DNA of 64,000 bases from Saccharum officinarum (taxonomy: Eukaryota; Streptophyta; Magnoliopsida; Poales; Poaceae): positions 72,431,737 through 72,495,736 of the forward strand of contig CM036170.1 of NCBI GenBank assembly GCA_020631735.1. Direction: 5' to 3'. Shown here piece after piece: positions 33,310 through 46,919 of this stretch. Positions within the stretch are counted from its first letter, which is position 1. The number at the start of each line of letters is the position of its first letter. A program made the position numbers and the translations under genes. The notes under the pieces were generated by a model. The model was not told the origin of the DNA, searched no databases, and saw only the letters and a list, made by a program, of their open reading frames with translations.

Positions 33310-33660
33310 AAGGGGGAGGGATGTTAGCACACCACATCCTGGTGATGCAGCAGTGGCACCAAGGCCCAGGAAGGGGAAGCGCAAGAGGAGCAACAATGTC
33401 AGACTCTCTGGGCCAGAATGGGCCGCGTGTGTCGTTTGCAAGGAGAGGCCTGCCAGTGGCTAGATAAGAAGGAGAGCAGAGAGGAGGAGAAGACCAACTT
33501 GAACTCTGCATCACTCATTTACATTTCGTAGAAGTAAAGTAGAACCAGTCATCTGCCGGCGTAGTTCCTCGAAGTTACTGTTCCTCTTCTCTTCCTCCTA
33601 TCAGCGACTTCGATCGCTGACATCTCTCCTTACACTCCTGCAGGAACAGGACGATAGCAG
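33310..33660 (+). repeat. Polypurine tract and 3' LTR of the Reina-like element
   Basis: The polypurine tract aagggggaggga (33310-33321) is followed by TGTTAGCACACCACATCC, a proper LTR start at 33322. The LTR appears to run about 340 bp. The end is placed tentatively at ...gacgatagca near 33660, because no second LTR is available for comparison. Confidence 0.65.
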
Positions 33661-34312
33661 CACTTCCGTAGACTTTCCTGTTTGGCTGATGGTTTCTGCG
33701 GCTGCTGCTGATGTTGATGCTGATTTGTTGTGGAAGAAAAATCTCTGAGCGAACAGGGCCATGCTCCCTGGGTTCGAAGCGTAGTGAAGAGTCGATTTAC
33801 TAAAAATCGATTTACTTGGTTCGGTTGCTAAAGTGTAGGAATCGAACTATACATGTTTTCTCCCTCCTCACGGTTCGGTACGCAGAGCACATTGTGTTAC
33901 TGTGAGACAGTGCGAGTATGGTCATGTCGACGACCTACCAATCAACGTCTCGTGTTCTCAACTACTCTGTCGCGCAATAACCATCGCCAATAAGATATTG
34001 AACATGTTCGTTTACGCTCATCTGGCTAGCTAAAAGTATCGTTGGTTGATTTTTATAATAGAAAAATAATGTTGGCTTGCTAGCTGATCTGGCTGATAAT
34101 CTCAGACGAACGGGCTGATTGTTAAGATCATGTTAAGGGATGGCCGGCACGCCGATCGTCATCGGTCATCCATTCGAGTAAAACAAGACGGAACGTGCCA
34201 TGAGCCCATAAAACTCCCGGTGTGGGTGTGACAGAGGACGTGACAAACTAGTCTCCTCCACGGCTCCACGTCGGCAGCCTCGCTCAGTCGCTGTCGCTCA
34301 CACTCTTCATCT
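33660..34312. other. Intergenic DNA with a MITE-like patch at 34008-34118
   Basis: No gene is seen. At about 34008-34118 the sequence tgttcgtttacgctcatctggc...ctgataatctcagacgaacgggc has inverted ends (tgttcgt / acgaacg). It resembles the 'gccctgttcgctt' MITE family seen at 54793-55021. The copy is diverged and its exact ends are uncertain. Confidence 0.4.
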
Positions 34313-34313
34313 G

Positions 34314-34546
34314 GGGTCTCGTTTAGTTCGCCTTAAAATTCTAAGTTTTTTCTCTCTCTGTCACATCAATTTTTAGCCGTTTGCATGGAGTACTAAATGT
34401 AGGTAAAAAAACTAATTATACAGTTTAGTTGGAAATCACGAGATGAATCTTTTGAGCCTAGTTGGTCCACGATTAGACAATATTTGTTAAATAAGACGAA
34501 AATAATACTATTAATCGATTTGAAATTTTTTGCAATCTACATGGTC
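34314..34546. mobile_element. Tourist-like MITE, diverged copy, upstream of the ankyrin gene
   Basis: The internal sequence (catggagtactaaatgtag, cacgagatgaatcttttgag, attagacaatatttgttaaa) matches that of the MITEs at 55938-56167 and 62352-62598, in the opposite or same orientation. The left end gggtctcgtttagttcg resembles the family terminus; the right end is eroded. Flanks ctg and ttg could be a mutated 3-bp duplication. It lies 407 bp before the start codon of the ankyrin gene. Confidence 0.65.
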
Positions 34547-34952
34547 TTGGACTCATCCTCCTTGGACTCTCGTGACGTCGACGTTAAGCGCAAGCGCACA
34601 CAGCACTCCTCGAAGCCACCGCGCAGCTTCCTCACTCCGGCACTCGCCCCACCTCGTGCCGCTCCCCGGGTCGCTGGCCGGCAGGCCCCACCATGTCTCC
34701 TCCGCTTCCCGCCCGTACCCCACCAAAACCTCCCCACAGAAGCTCCCCAAAAATGCCAAAGGAGACGTTACCGTCTCGGTTTCCTCCTCCCCCACCCGGC
34801 CACCCCCTCCTTCCTCCCGCCTTCCTCCTTGACGACGCCGCCGCGGCCGGCTCGCGGGTCGTGGTTGCTCACTCCTCTTAAAGCGCGCGCCCCGCCCAAA
34901 CCCTACCTCGGAAACCCTTTCACGCCACGGGGCCCCAACTGCGCCTATCGCA

Positions 34953-37900
34953 ATGTCGCTCGAGATCCACGAGGGTGAGTCCGGCGGGCGATGGAGTGGT
35001 GGTCGACCAAGTGTTCGATGCTCAGCGTCTGGCGCGGCATGGTGCTGACTGATTTCTTCTGGGGTGCTCTGTGTGCAGAGGATGGTGGGGCGTCTGGTGC
35101 CCGCCCGGCGAAGGTGATGTCTGTTTCGGGGAGCGGGAAGCGGGGCCGGTACGTGCGGCAGGTGACGGGGCGGCACAACGACACCGACATCCACGTGGCC
35201 GCGCGGGGCGGGGACGCCGCGGCGCTGCGCCGCGCGCTGTCTGTGGCCGCGGCGGCCGTGGCCGCCACGGGGGAGGGACCCGAGGACCTCGAGGCGGCGC
35301 GGCGCGCGGTGGCCGCGGAGCCCAACGAGGCCGGGGAGACGCCGCTCGTCTCCGCGGCGGAGAGGGGACACCTCGAGGTGGTGGTGGAGCTGCTCCGGCA
35401 CCTCGACGCCGAGGGCCTGGCCGCGAAGAACAGGTCGGGGTACGACGCGCTGCACGTAGCTGCCAGAGAAGGGCGTCACGGTGAGTGTCAATTCTTTAGT
35501 GCTCTCTCTTACAGTTGGTGTATCTATTTAGCATAACATTTGGAGAATCGAGCTTTGCAACTGCGAGTTTATCAGTAAGAAGTTTCTCGGATAGCTTATG
35601 CTACAATTAGTAAATCAGTTGACAAGTAAACAGCCTCTTCTCAGTTTGAACCAAACAGTAGTAGTTGCACAGTGCATGATTACTTTGATAGGAGCGCTAT
35701 GACATACTAGCACACAGTACTGCTGAGCAAATGATATTGTTTAATGTTTTCTTTGCTTCTAGGCAACAAATACTATGCAGCACTGTGCAACTATGCAGCA
35801 CTTCTCATTATTTTATACATAATTCGGTTATGATTATCTGTCCATGTATCCGTTAACGAAGAGATCGAAAACTAGCCCTCTTGTTTACCTATGAACTCAG
35901 TGCCTCAATATGTGTGCACTTGCAAGCCAAACGGTTACTCTCCAATATGTGTGGACTTATAAGCAGAGTTGTTACTATTCAGATAGTAACCACTCTGAAA
36001 AACAGTAGGCTCTTTTGAAGACAGATTGCTGTGAAGTAGTTTTTCTTATAAGTTTTGTGTATAAGCGACCTGGAATTGGGACTTTTTGGATGGTAGGAAA
36101 TGTTTTTAGTTGCATAGGAACATCAAACTGTGGCCCTTGGCCATTGGAGCAAATTTGTGCATGGTAATTGTGAAGCTAATAGAACCTATGTTTTCTTATA
36201 TCCAGGAAAATTTAGGATTGTATATTCCCCTATGTGTTGACATACTCTACAAAGTATCTTCATGCCACCTGTTTGGTGTTTTAACATTGGAGCAAATTGT
36301 CCTAACAAGTAGGAGTGCTTGTTTGTCAGCTGTTGTGCAGGAAATGCTACACCATGATAGGATGCTTGCCAAAACATTTGGCCCTGCAAATACTACTCCA
36401 CTTATATCAGCAGCTATGAGGGGCCATATTGAAGTTGTTGAACTGTTGCTGGAACAAGATGACTTTGGATTGGTGGAAATGGCCAGAGATAATGGAAAAA
36501 ATGCCTTACATTTTGCTGCTCGACAGGGACATATTGGAATTGTCAAAGCGCTACTTGAGAAGGATCCTCAGTTAGCAAGAAGAAATGACAAGAAAGGTCA
36601 AACAGCTCTTCATATGGCCGTAAAGGGAACAAGCTGTGATGTTCTTAGAGCCCTAGTGGATGCTGATCCAGCAATTGTAATGCTGCCAGATAAAAATGGG
36701 AACACGGCTTTGCATGTCGCAACAAGGAAAAAAAGAGCAGAGGTATTTACAATAGATAATGATAAACTTTTTAAATTGACGCTCCGTTTGCAGAAAACTA
36801 TATGTGCAGTTTTTGTTGATAGTTTCTCATACCTATTAATGATCATTGCTTTGTTCCCTTTCTTATCTTATAATCTTATTAGACAATCCTGTGCATTGTT
36901 CCACAAGCATCCACACTCTTCTTCCAGTTTCAAAGAAATCCCCTGAATAAAATAGCTACTCAGACTAGGCCAGCTGGCTCAGCCCCTAGGTTGATTTCAT
37001 ATCTGGAGATTAAAATAATTTGACATACTCTTTATACCTCACTGCTAAATCATCTACAATCAGTTAGGGTTTACTTCTCTCGGGAAAACTGGCATTGAAA
37101 TTCGAATCATATCAAGTCCAATTGTCAGTGGTCACCTCCCACCTCTTCAAGTGACCTGAAAAGTCAGTATTATACTTTCAGGTGGATTTATCATTCAAAT
37201 AAATACATCAGGACCAAATATTCTTCAGACTATCAAATAGTTTAGCACAAAAATGTGCAAATCTTTTCTTAGGCTGCATCAAGTAACATCTTGTGCAAAT
37301 TTGTGCTCTAGAGTAGAGTTTTACTAGTTTGTTAATCATATTGTTGAAATTTCAAGGCAGCCAATATTTCACCACGGCATACATAAGATTGTTTGATACT
37401 TTGATATGATAAAAATTACTTGCTCCTAACTTAACTATTATATTCCAACTTCTGTACGACTTAATGTTCTCTTTGCCTTATCTTCTACAGATAGTTGGTG
37501 TTCTTTTGCGGCTACCAGATACCCATGTCAATGCACTGAACAGAGACCACAAGACTGCCTTTGATATAGCTGAAGGGTTGCCAGTATGTGAGGAGTCTTG
37601 TGAAATTAAGGATATTTTATCTCAACATGGTGCACTCAGATCTAGGGAGCTGAATCAGCCTCGAGATGAACTACGAAAGACGGTGACAGAGATAAAGAAA
37701 GATGTCCACACACAGCTGGAACAAACAAGAAAAACCAACAAAAATGTTCATGGCATTGCTAAAGAACTCAGAAAGCTGCACAGAGAAGGCATCAACAACG
37801 CTACGAACTCTGTAACTGTTGTTGCTGTGCTGTTTGCAACAGTTGCTTTTGCAGCTATATTCACTGTACCTGGTGGAAACGACAATAACGGACTTGCAGT

Positions 37901-38324
37901 TGTTGTCCAGGCTACATCCTTTAAGATATTCTTCATCTTCAATGCCGTAGCTCTATTTACATCATTGGCAGTGGTTGTAGTTCAAATAACAGTTGTCAGG
38001 GGAGAAACCAAGTCCGAGCGAAGGGTTGTTGAGGTGATCAACAAGCTTATGTGGATAGCATCGGTTTGTACTACAATATCTTTCATTGCCTCCTGCTATA
38101 TTGTGCTAGGCCGCCATTTCCAGTGGGCAGCAATATTAGTATCTTTGATAGGTGGTGTCACAATGGCTGGTGTACTTGGTACTATGACATACTATGTGGT
38201 GAAATCAAAGCGCCAAAGGAAGATTAGAAAAAAGGAGAAGATGTCAAGAAGAAGTGGCTCAAGCTCTTGGTATGACAATACTGAGCTCTCAGATACTGAA
38301 CTTAACCCAGTATATGCCTTGTAA
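34953..38324 (+). CDS. ITN1-like ankyrin-repeat protein with PGG domain, 556 aa, four exons
   Basis: Exons: 34953-34974, 35079-35480, 36330-36742 and 37491-38324, with GT/AG junctions and compatible phases (total 1,671 nt including stop). The protein opens MSLEIHEEDGG. Ankyrin repeats cover about residues 45-340, with typical TPL-AA-GH-EVV-LL, ALH-AAR-GH and TALH-A units. A coiled, charged stretch (RKTVTEIKKDVHTQLEQTRK, near 340-375) precedes the PGG domain. There are four hydrophobic segments near 386-405, 425-446, 465-485 and 491-515, with the PGG signature at 406-408. The tail is basic and then Ser/Asp-rich. Ankyrin-PGG proteins of the ITN1/ACD6 class are plasma-membrane or endomembrane proteins. 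ITN1 affects salt and ROS signalling in Arabidopsis, and this role is family knowledge only. The tiny 22-nt first coding exon is supported by its good donor and by phase. Confidence 0.93.
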
Positions 38325-41110
38325 AGAGTGTTTGTCTCCAGAGTCGAGTATGTACTAACAGATACAATAGCTTACATTATTTGTTGATTGTACAATTTCT
38401 CCAGTAACCACAAAACCACACAGAACTTGCCCATTGTGCAAGGCTCCTGCAGTTGACGAATTTGATGGCACCCAATGTGCTCAATCTGTTGTACATGTGA
38501 GTTACAGATTTATTTTCTTTCTGAGAGTCGCTTCTTTCTGAGGATTGCTCATATTTTAAAGCTTAAGCCAAGGGCTGATTCTAGATACTTGAGCCTGAAA
38601 GTACTTTAAGTTATGTGCAATTCCCCTTTTCCAGATTGCATAAGTAATGCCATGGTCATTCAATGTGCGTTCACCTGTGTGTAATTTGGTATGCTGATTC
38701 AAAGTCTCAATTATTATCCTGGTGCTCCTATGTTTCATTCCTAGTTCTGCACTTGGTACCTTACTTTGGCGATCCAGCTTCAGGTCTTGACAGGGTTTTA
38801 GTTCGTTTTAATCAGTTAGGCAGCAAGTTCTTAACATCCTATGTTATTTTTCAGTTATAATTTTCTAAACTGCAACTGTAGAACATAGCAAATAACCTGT
38901 TCGGCTAAATCAAGAGTTTATTTTCAAGTTAGAGAGTATTTGGTGATCATGGCTGGAAACCGATTGATATTAAGGATTACCAGTTCATTGTGGGTGTACT
39001 TTTGTTTTTGTTATTTTGCTTTCTGTATTCGTGAACTGTTCAGTCTTATGTTGAACACATGAAATTTCTACCACAACTAATTAATGTAATGTAACACTGA
39101 AGTGTACTGGCTACTCATCACGTCAGCAACAGCATATGTGGCTATATTTACTGAAGCTGTGATGATACTGTTTATGATATTCACCTTGTCGAATTTGAAA
39201 TGGTCATTGGGATGCACATGACCTGGTATACTTTGGTGCAGGTATCACTGACGGGATAAAAGACTCATTTGGTCTGTCACTGATTACTTTCCTTACTAAT
39301 TAGAGAGTTGGAATTTCTCTCAAAAAAGAAAAAAAGAAGAGAGAGGGAGTAGTAAAAGTTGTCACAGCCGTCCTAACAGACTCAAAATTCTTGCAGGACT
39401 AGAAAGGCGAAAGGAGGCAGCTTGATGAGTCGTGCAAAGATGCATAAGATTTGGCTTAAGCAAACATTGGCTAACTATTGGTGCCTAAGAGGTAGGCAGG
39501 TGTAAAGTAGGCCCTATTATGTTGCTCTCGGTCCTAACATTGCTCAACATCATCAATGTAGTGGATAGCTCTGCTTACTTTTTGCTTTAATCTTGCCCTG
39601 CCTTTTGTCAACATGCTCTCTTAGTTTAAGGATTCCTGTCTTCGTTTGGCCATTTCATCAGTATATGTTCTGCTTTGAAGTTAAGGAATGTAGTGTTCCC
39701 TTGATTGTGTTTCTTTTGTTTCGATTTGGGATAGATTCTGGCAAGCTGTATTCTTTAATGACAATCCGTAATCCCAGTGCTGATATTATTATATCTGATC
39801 TGTTATTGTAGTTTCAGCATTGCTAGTTATTTACATTAGGAAAACCACTGAGTTGAAAATTCAATATGATGGAATAAAGCTGATTTTGTCCATTGCTCTG
39901 CAGCTTTCTTGTCTCCAAAGATGAGTAAACAAATAGAACTACATTTTCCAACTTACTCACAAAATCACAGGACAAACAGAGTTATTGCAGAGATAAACAG
40001 CTGGGGCTGTTAGATTTATCCTAGAAATTCATCTTCTGTTGTATAGTGTCCTTGACCTACCTAACTTGTGATGGAACCTTTTACACTGCTGTTTTTGTCA
40101 CAATGAACATTCATTGATACTTCACAGGATAATCAAGCTAGGAGAAATTCGAAATCCGAAATCCGAAATGGTAACTAGTAGAAGAAAAGAAAGCCTGAAA
40201 ACTGTTTCAGCAAACATAAGGTTCAAGTCAAATAAGTGGAAATGTCACTTTTTTATGCTTTATTATTATTTAAATTTAATGTTTGTTGCAATGCATACGA
40301 GGACCCCCATCGCCATCGAGCTTGCTCCGGCATTGGTGGGAATGAAATTCATGCCCGCATTGATCTCACCCCCCCCCCCCCTGTTGGTGAATAATTCCAT
40401 GCTTGCTGTTAGATGATTTGTCAGTGTAAAGACGAGTTTGTATGCATTTGTAATTATAGGCTATAAAATGTACTATATAAATGATACTCCTTTTTCTGTT
40501 TGTCACGGCAAGAAAGAGATTTTGCCCTTCATGCTTTCATGTTTTAACATTTTAAGTGTAGGCTACAGTGTCTTTTTAAAATTTTCAAAATAAGGTCACT
40601 GCTGTTACATTTGCGTGTTCCTTGGTTGACATGAATGCATGGTATTTCTTAATAGTATATCTTAATATGGAGGCCAATTGATGATGTCCAATTTCCAGAA
40701 AATCTTTTTTTGTCCAAATTGGGCATTTTGAATTAATGTAAAGATATGATCTTGCATAGTTACTGCAGCTATACCTTTCAAGAGTATTGTTTTTGTGATT
40801 TGTTCAAGAAACAGGAATCACGTAGGCTTTAATTAGAAACTGTTATATATGTGAATATATACAACAAGTATAAACCGCAACTAACTAAAAAATAATTGAC
40901 TGTGCCCTAGCACCTTTCATTTTGGTCACAGCACATGAATGTGGCTAAAGACACTGATCAGAGAAAATATTAAATACTACATCCCAATTTTGAAGACAAA
41001 TAAAAATCGAGGGAATTCTTCAATATTTGTCCTTAAACAGAAATTGCTTACATTGATATTTCTGAAGGCCATAATATCAGACATATATCATATCTACAGA
41101 AAGCCCAAGA
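38325..41110. other. 3' UTR of the ankyrin gene and intergenic DNA
   Basis: The first few hundred bases are probably 3' UTR. The rest is AT-rich with no supported exon. A C12-type homopolymer run lies near 40369-40381. This stretch separates two convergently oriented genes, since the MAKR gene reads leftward and ends at 41111. Confidence 0.4.
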
Positions 41111-42244
41111 TCAAAAGAGTACAGAATTATTGGGGGACATTGAATTTTCATTTGTATTTTGGGTAATCTCAAATATACCCTCAGCGTCTTCGGATTCTGC
41201 TGCTATTTTTGATGCTGATGATAACATGAAACGGAATCCTGCATCACTTGCACTCTTCCTCACTGAGGCGAGCTGCTGTGACTTCTTGCAGTATGCTATT
41301 GCGCCCTGAATTGGATTGTCCATCTCTGAACTTGCACTGCTACTCCTCCTCAGCACTGGTCCAACACCAGAGTCATTTGAGCTTGGGATTGAGAAGGAGG
41401 AAGAATTTGACGAAGAACATGACGATGATGAAACAGAGGATGCCTTGTTTGATGATGAGTATCGGATAATGACGCTGGAGAAGGATCTCCTATGGCCACA
41501 CTCGTCCTCTTTAAACTTGCCTCCTACTGTGGTGCTATTGCTGATGGGTGATGCTATGTACCTTTTGCTTCTGATATGGCCAAATGGGTTCTTCCTCCAG
41601 GTATTGAACTGTGCATTGGACAACTCATTTGCTCTAGGTACACCATTCTTGTCATCTGGATTCCCTCCTTTAGTAGCAAATATTGTCTTCAGATAAGCTT
41701 TTGATGCTTTGAGCTTGAGACCGAGGTTGAGGTGCCTGATGAACTTGAGCTTCTTGGACCATGGCTTCTTCTCATAGGCTGCCGCCTCCCCGGCAGCATC
41801 ACTACCAGTGGATATGCACTCATGGAAGTAGTACTCTGCATTGAGCTCACCACTGGCATAACATGAGTTTGCTGCTGATACATTGCATGACTGGTATGGT
41901 GTTGCTGGGGCAGTGCTTGCTGAAAGTAAGCCCTTCTCAGCTGCACTCTCAAGTAGCTTCTCAACCATCTGGATGCGTGGTGGAAGATGGAGTGGTAGCA
42001 GCTTGCCCTTGTAGAAGAGCTCATCTGCTGGGGATGCCACGGGCTCCCGCAGGTCAGGTGGAGCCAACATGTGGAATTCAAACTCTCGCGAGTGTTGTGG
42101 CGAGGCTGCCATGGCACTGGTGTAGCAGAGCAAGCTTGCGGTGGTGGTGGCCGCTTCTGATGCTGCTGGTGAGCTCAGATCCATGTCTATGTAGTCCTCT
42201 TCTTGGAGTGGTTGGCCATGGATTTGGGGGCTATGTTTTGCCAT
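41111..42244 (-). CDS. Membrane-associated kinase regulator, MAKR4-like, 377 aa
   Basis: The uninterrupted 377-codon ORF starts at ATG 42244. Family features in order: an acidic EEDYIDMDLSSP box near 15-25; REFEFHM (53-59) with SPADELFYKGKLLPLHLPPR near 71-90; a basic block KKPWSKKLKFIRHLNLGLKLKASKAYLKT at about 159-188, which would bind acidic membrane lipids; a Ser-rich stretch (about 260-310); and a conserved DNPIQGAIAYCKKSQQ near 330. The BKI1/MAKR family sits on the plasma membrane and tunes receptor kinases. MAKR4 acts in Arabidopsis lateral-root founder-cell signalling, which is family knowledge. The C-terminal codons after EDAEG could be read-through of a splice donor (GAGG|GTATAT near 41178), in which case a short last exon is missed. 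A TATA element is at 42386-42393. Confidence 0.93.
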   Translation of the reverse strand: MAKHSPQIHGQPLQEEDYIDMDLSSPAASEAATTTASLLCYTSAMAASPQHSREFEFHMLAPPDLREPVASPADELFYKGKLLPLHLPPRIQMVEKLLESAAEKGLLSASTAPATPYQSCNVSAANSCYASGELNAEYYFHECISTGSDAAGEAAAYEKKPWSKKLKFIRHLNLGLKLKASKAYLKTIFATKGGNPDDKNGVPRANELSNAQFNTWRKNPFGHIRSKRYIASPISNSTTVGGKFKEDECGHRRSFSSVIIRYSSSNKASSVSSSSCSSSNSSSFSIPSSNDSGVGPVLRRSSSASSEMDNPIQGAIAYCKKSQQLASVRKSASDAGFRFMLSSASKIAAESEDAEGIFEITQNTNENSMSPNNSVLF

Positions 42245-42385
42245 TGTTCTTGCCTTGCTTTGTGTGTTTGGTGACTTGTGTCTTCTGGTTTGGGTTGGTC
42301 TTGGCAGAGGTGGTTGTTTTGTTTTAGGAAGAGAGTGGAAGAAGTTTCGGCATGCTTTAAAGCAGAATCCCTGTAGCTAGAGAGG

Positions 42386-42393
42386 TTTATAAA
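42386..42393 (-). promoter_or_regulatory. TATA box of the MAKR4-like gene
   Basis: The motif tttataaa lies 142 bp upstream of the ATG on the minus strand. The spacing fits a leader of about 110 nt. Confidence 0.5.
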
Positions 42394-42449
42394 TTGGCTT
42401 ATACTTCTTACGATGGACCTATCTGTGCCCCTATGATCTGCCTTTTGTT

Positions 42450-45970
<3,521 letters not shown>

Positions 45971-45971
45971 C

Positions 45972-46912
45972 GGGCTTGCTCCCTCAACTTTCGCGAAAGT
46001 CCGTTTTTCCTCACTAAACTTTAAAATTAGGTAAAACATCTCCCTCAACTTTTTAAACCGTTCATCTTACCTCCCTAACCCTGTTATAAGCAGTTTTGAA
46101 GGCGGTTTTATCTTTTTCTTTTTTTTTATTTCGGCTGAATCTTTGAAAAATCATATTAAATCACAGAAAAATCATAAAATAAAATATCCAATTTTGTTGG
46201 ACTCCACATGAGTAGATCTACACAGTGAACATATAATATGGTATGCTTTAATACAATTTTTTTTTGCTATGACTTTAGATCTATGTTTTTCTGTAATTAA
46301 TTGGAATAATTCATAGCTACAGTTTCTATGGTCCAATTGTGATAAAATTTTTATGGTGGGCTAATTATTGTATAAGTGAACTATAGGAAAATTTTCATAC
46401 TCATTGGATCATGTATAGCTTAGTTATAGATTTATTTATATTTAACAAGCATAAACCTAAATAAAATCTATAACTAAGTTATACATGATCCAATGAGTAT
46501 GAAATTTTACTACAGTTTATGCATATAATAATTAGCTCACCATAAAAAATTCATCACAATTGGACCATAGAAACTGCAGCTATGAATTTTTCCATTTAAT
46601 TACAGAAAAGCATAGATCTAAAGCTACAGAAAAACTTTGTACTAAAGCATACCATATTATATGTTCACTGTGTAGATCTATTCATTGGATTTTCTATTTT
46701 ATGATTTTTATGTGATTTACTATGATTTTTCAAAGATTCAGCCAAAATAAATAAAAAAAGAAAAAGACAAAACTACCTTCAAAACCGTTTATAACAGGGT
46801 CAGAGAGGTAAGATGAACGGTTTTAAAAGTTAAGGGAGATGTTTCGCCCGGTTTTGAAGTTCAGGGGAGAAAAGCGGACTTTCGCAAAAATTGAGAGAGA
46901 TAACGAGGACTT
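45972..46912. mobile_element. Foldback element, about 0.94 kb, nearly entirely inverted arms
   Basis: The left arm begins near 'ctccctcaactttcgcgaaa' (45980). The right arm ends near 46905 with the inverted counterpart 'tttcgcaaaaattgagagag'. Matching inverted blocks continue to the centre near 46443: gttcatcttacctccctaac / agagaggtaagatgaac; gaatctttgaaaaatcat / atgatttttcaaagattc; acacagtgaacatataatat / atattatatgttcactgtgt; actcattggatcatgtata / tatacatgatccaatgagt; and tagttatagatttattt near the turn. The outer arms are GC-moderate and the centre AT-rich. No transposase is present. Ends and duplications are not firmly assigned. A 9-bp MULE-type duplication may be present but is imperfect. 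Confidence 0.8.
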
Positions 46913-46919
46913 TCCTTCA

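Larger units (their letters stand above)
30019..33660 (+). mobile_element. 3' part of a Reina-like Ty3/gypsy chromovirus (RT to 3' LTR)
   Basis: The element starts abruptly inside RT at the edge of the Tekay-like LTR. It then runs RT, RNase H, integrase and chromodomain, a polypurine tract and a short 3' LTR. The 5' LTR, gag and protease should lie on the other side of the inserted element, but are not seen there; the gap and truncation may hide them. A short LTR plus C-terminal chromodomain suggests the Reina lineage (inference). The RNase H region is split by a Pack-MULE. Confidence 0.75.

Noticed and set aside
34553..35491. 312-codon minus-strand ORF over the ankyrin gene's first exons
   Set aside because: It is the antisense shadow of a GC-rich ankyrin exon, and the sense strand has splice sites and a conserved protein.
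40369..40381. C-homopolymer considered as a possible assembly or regulatory signal
   Set aside because: A single short run with no flanking structure. It is probably ordinary slippage or sequencing uncertainty.
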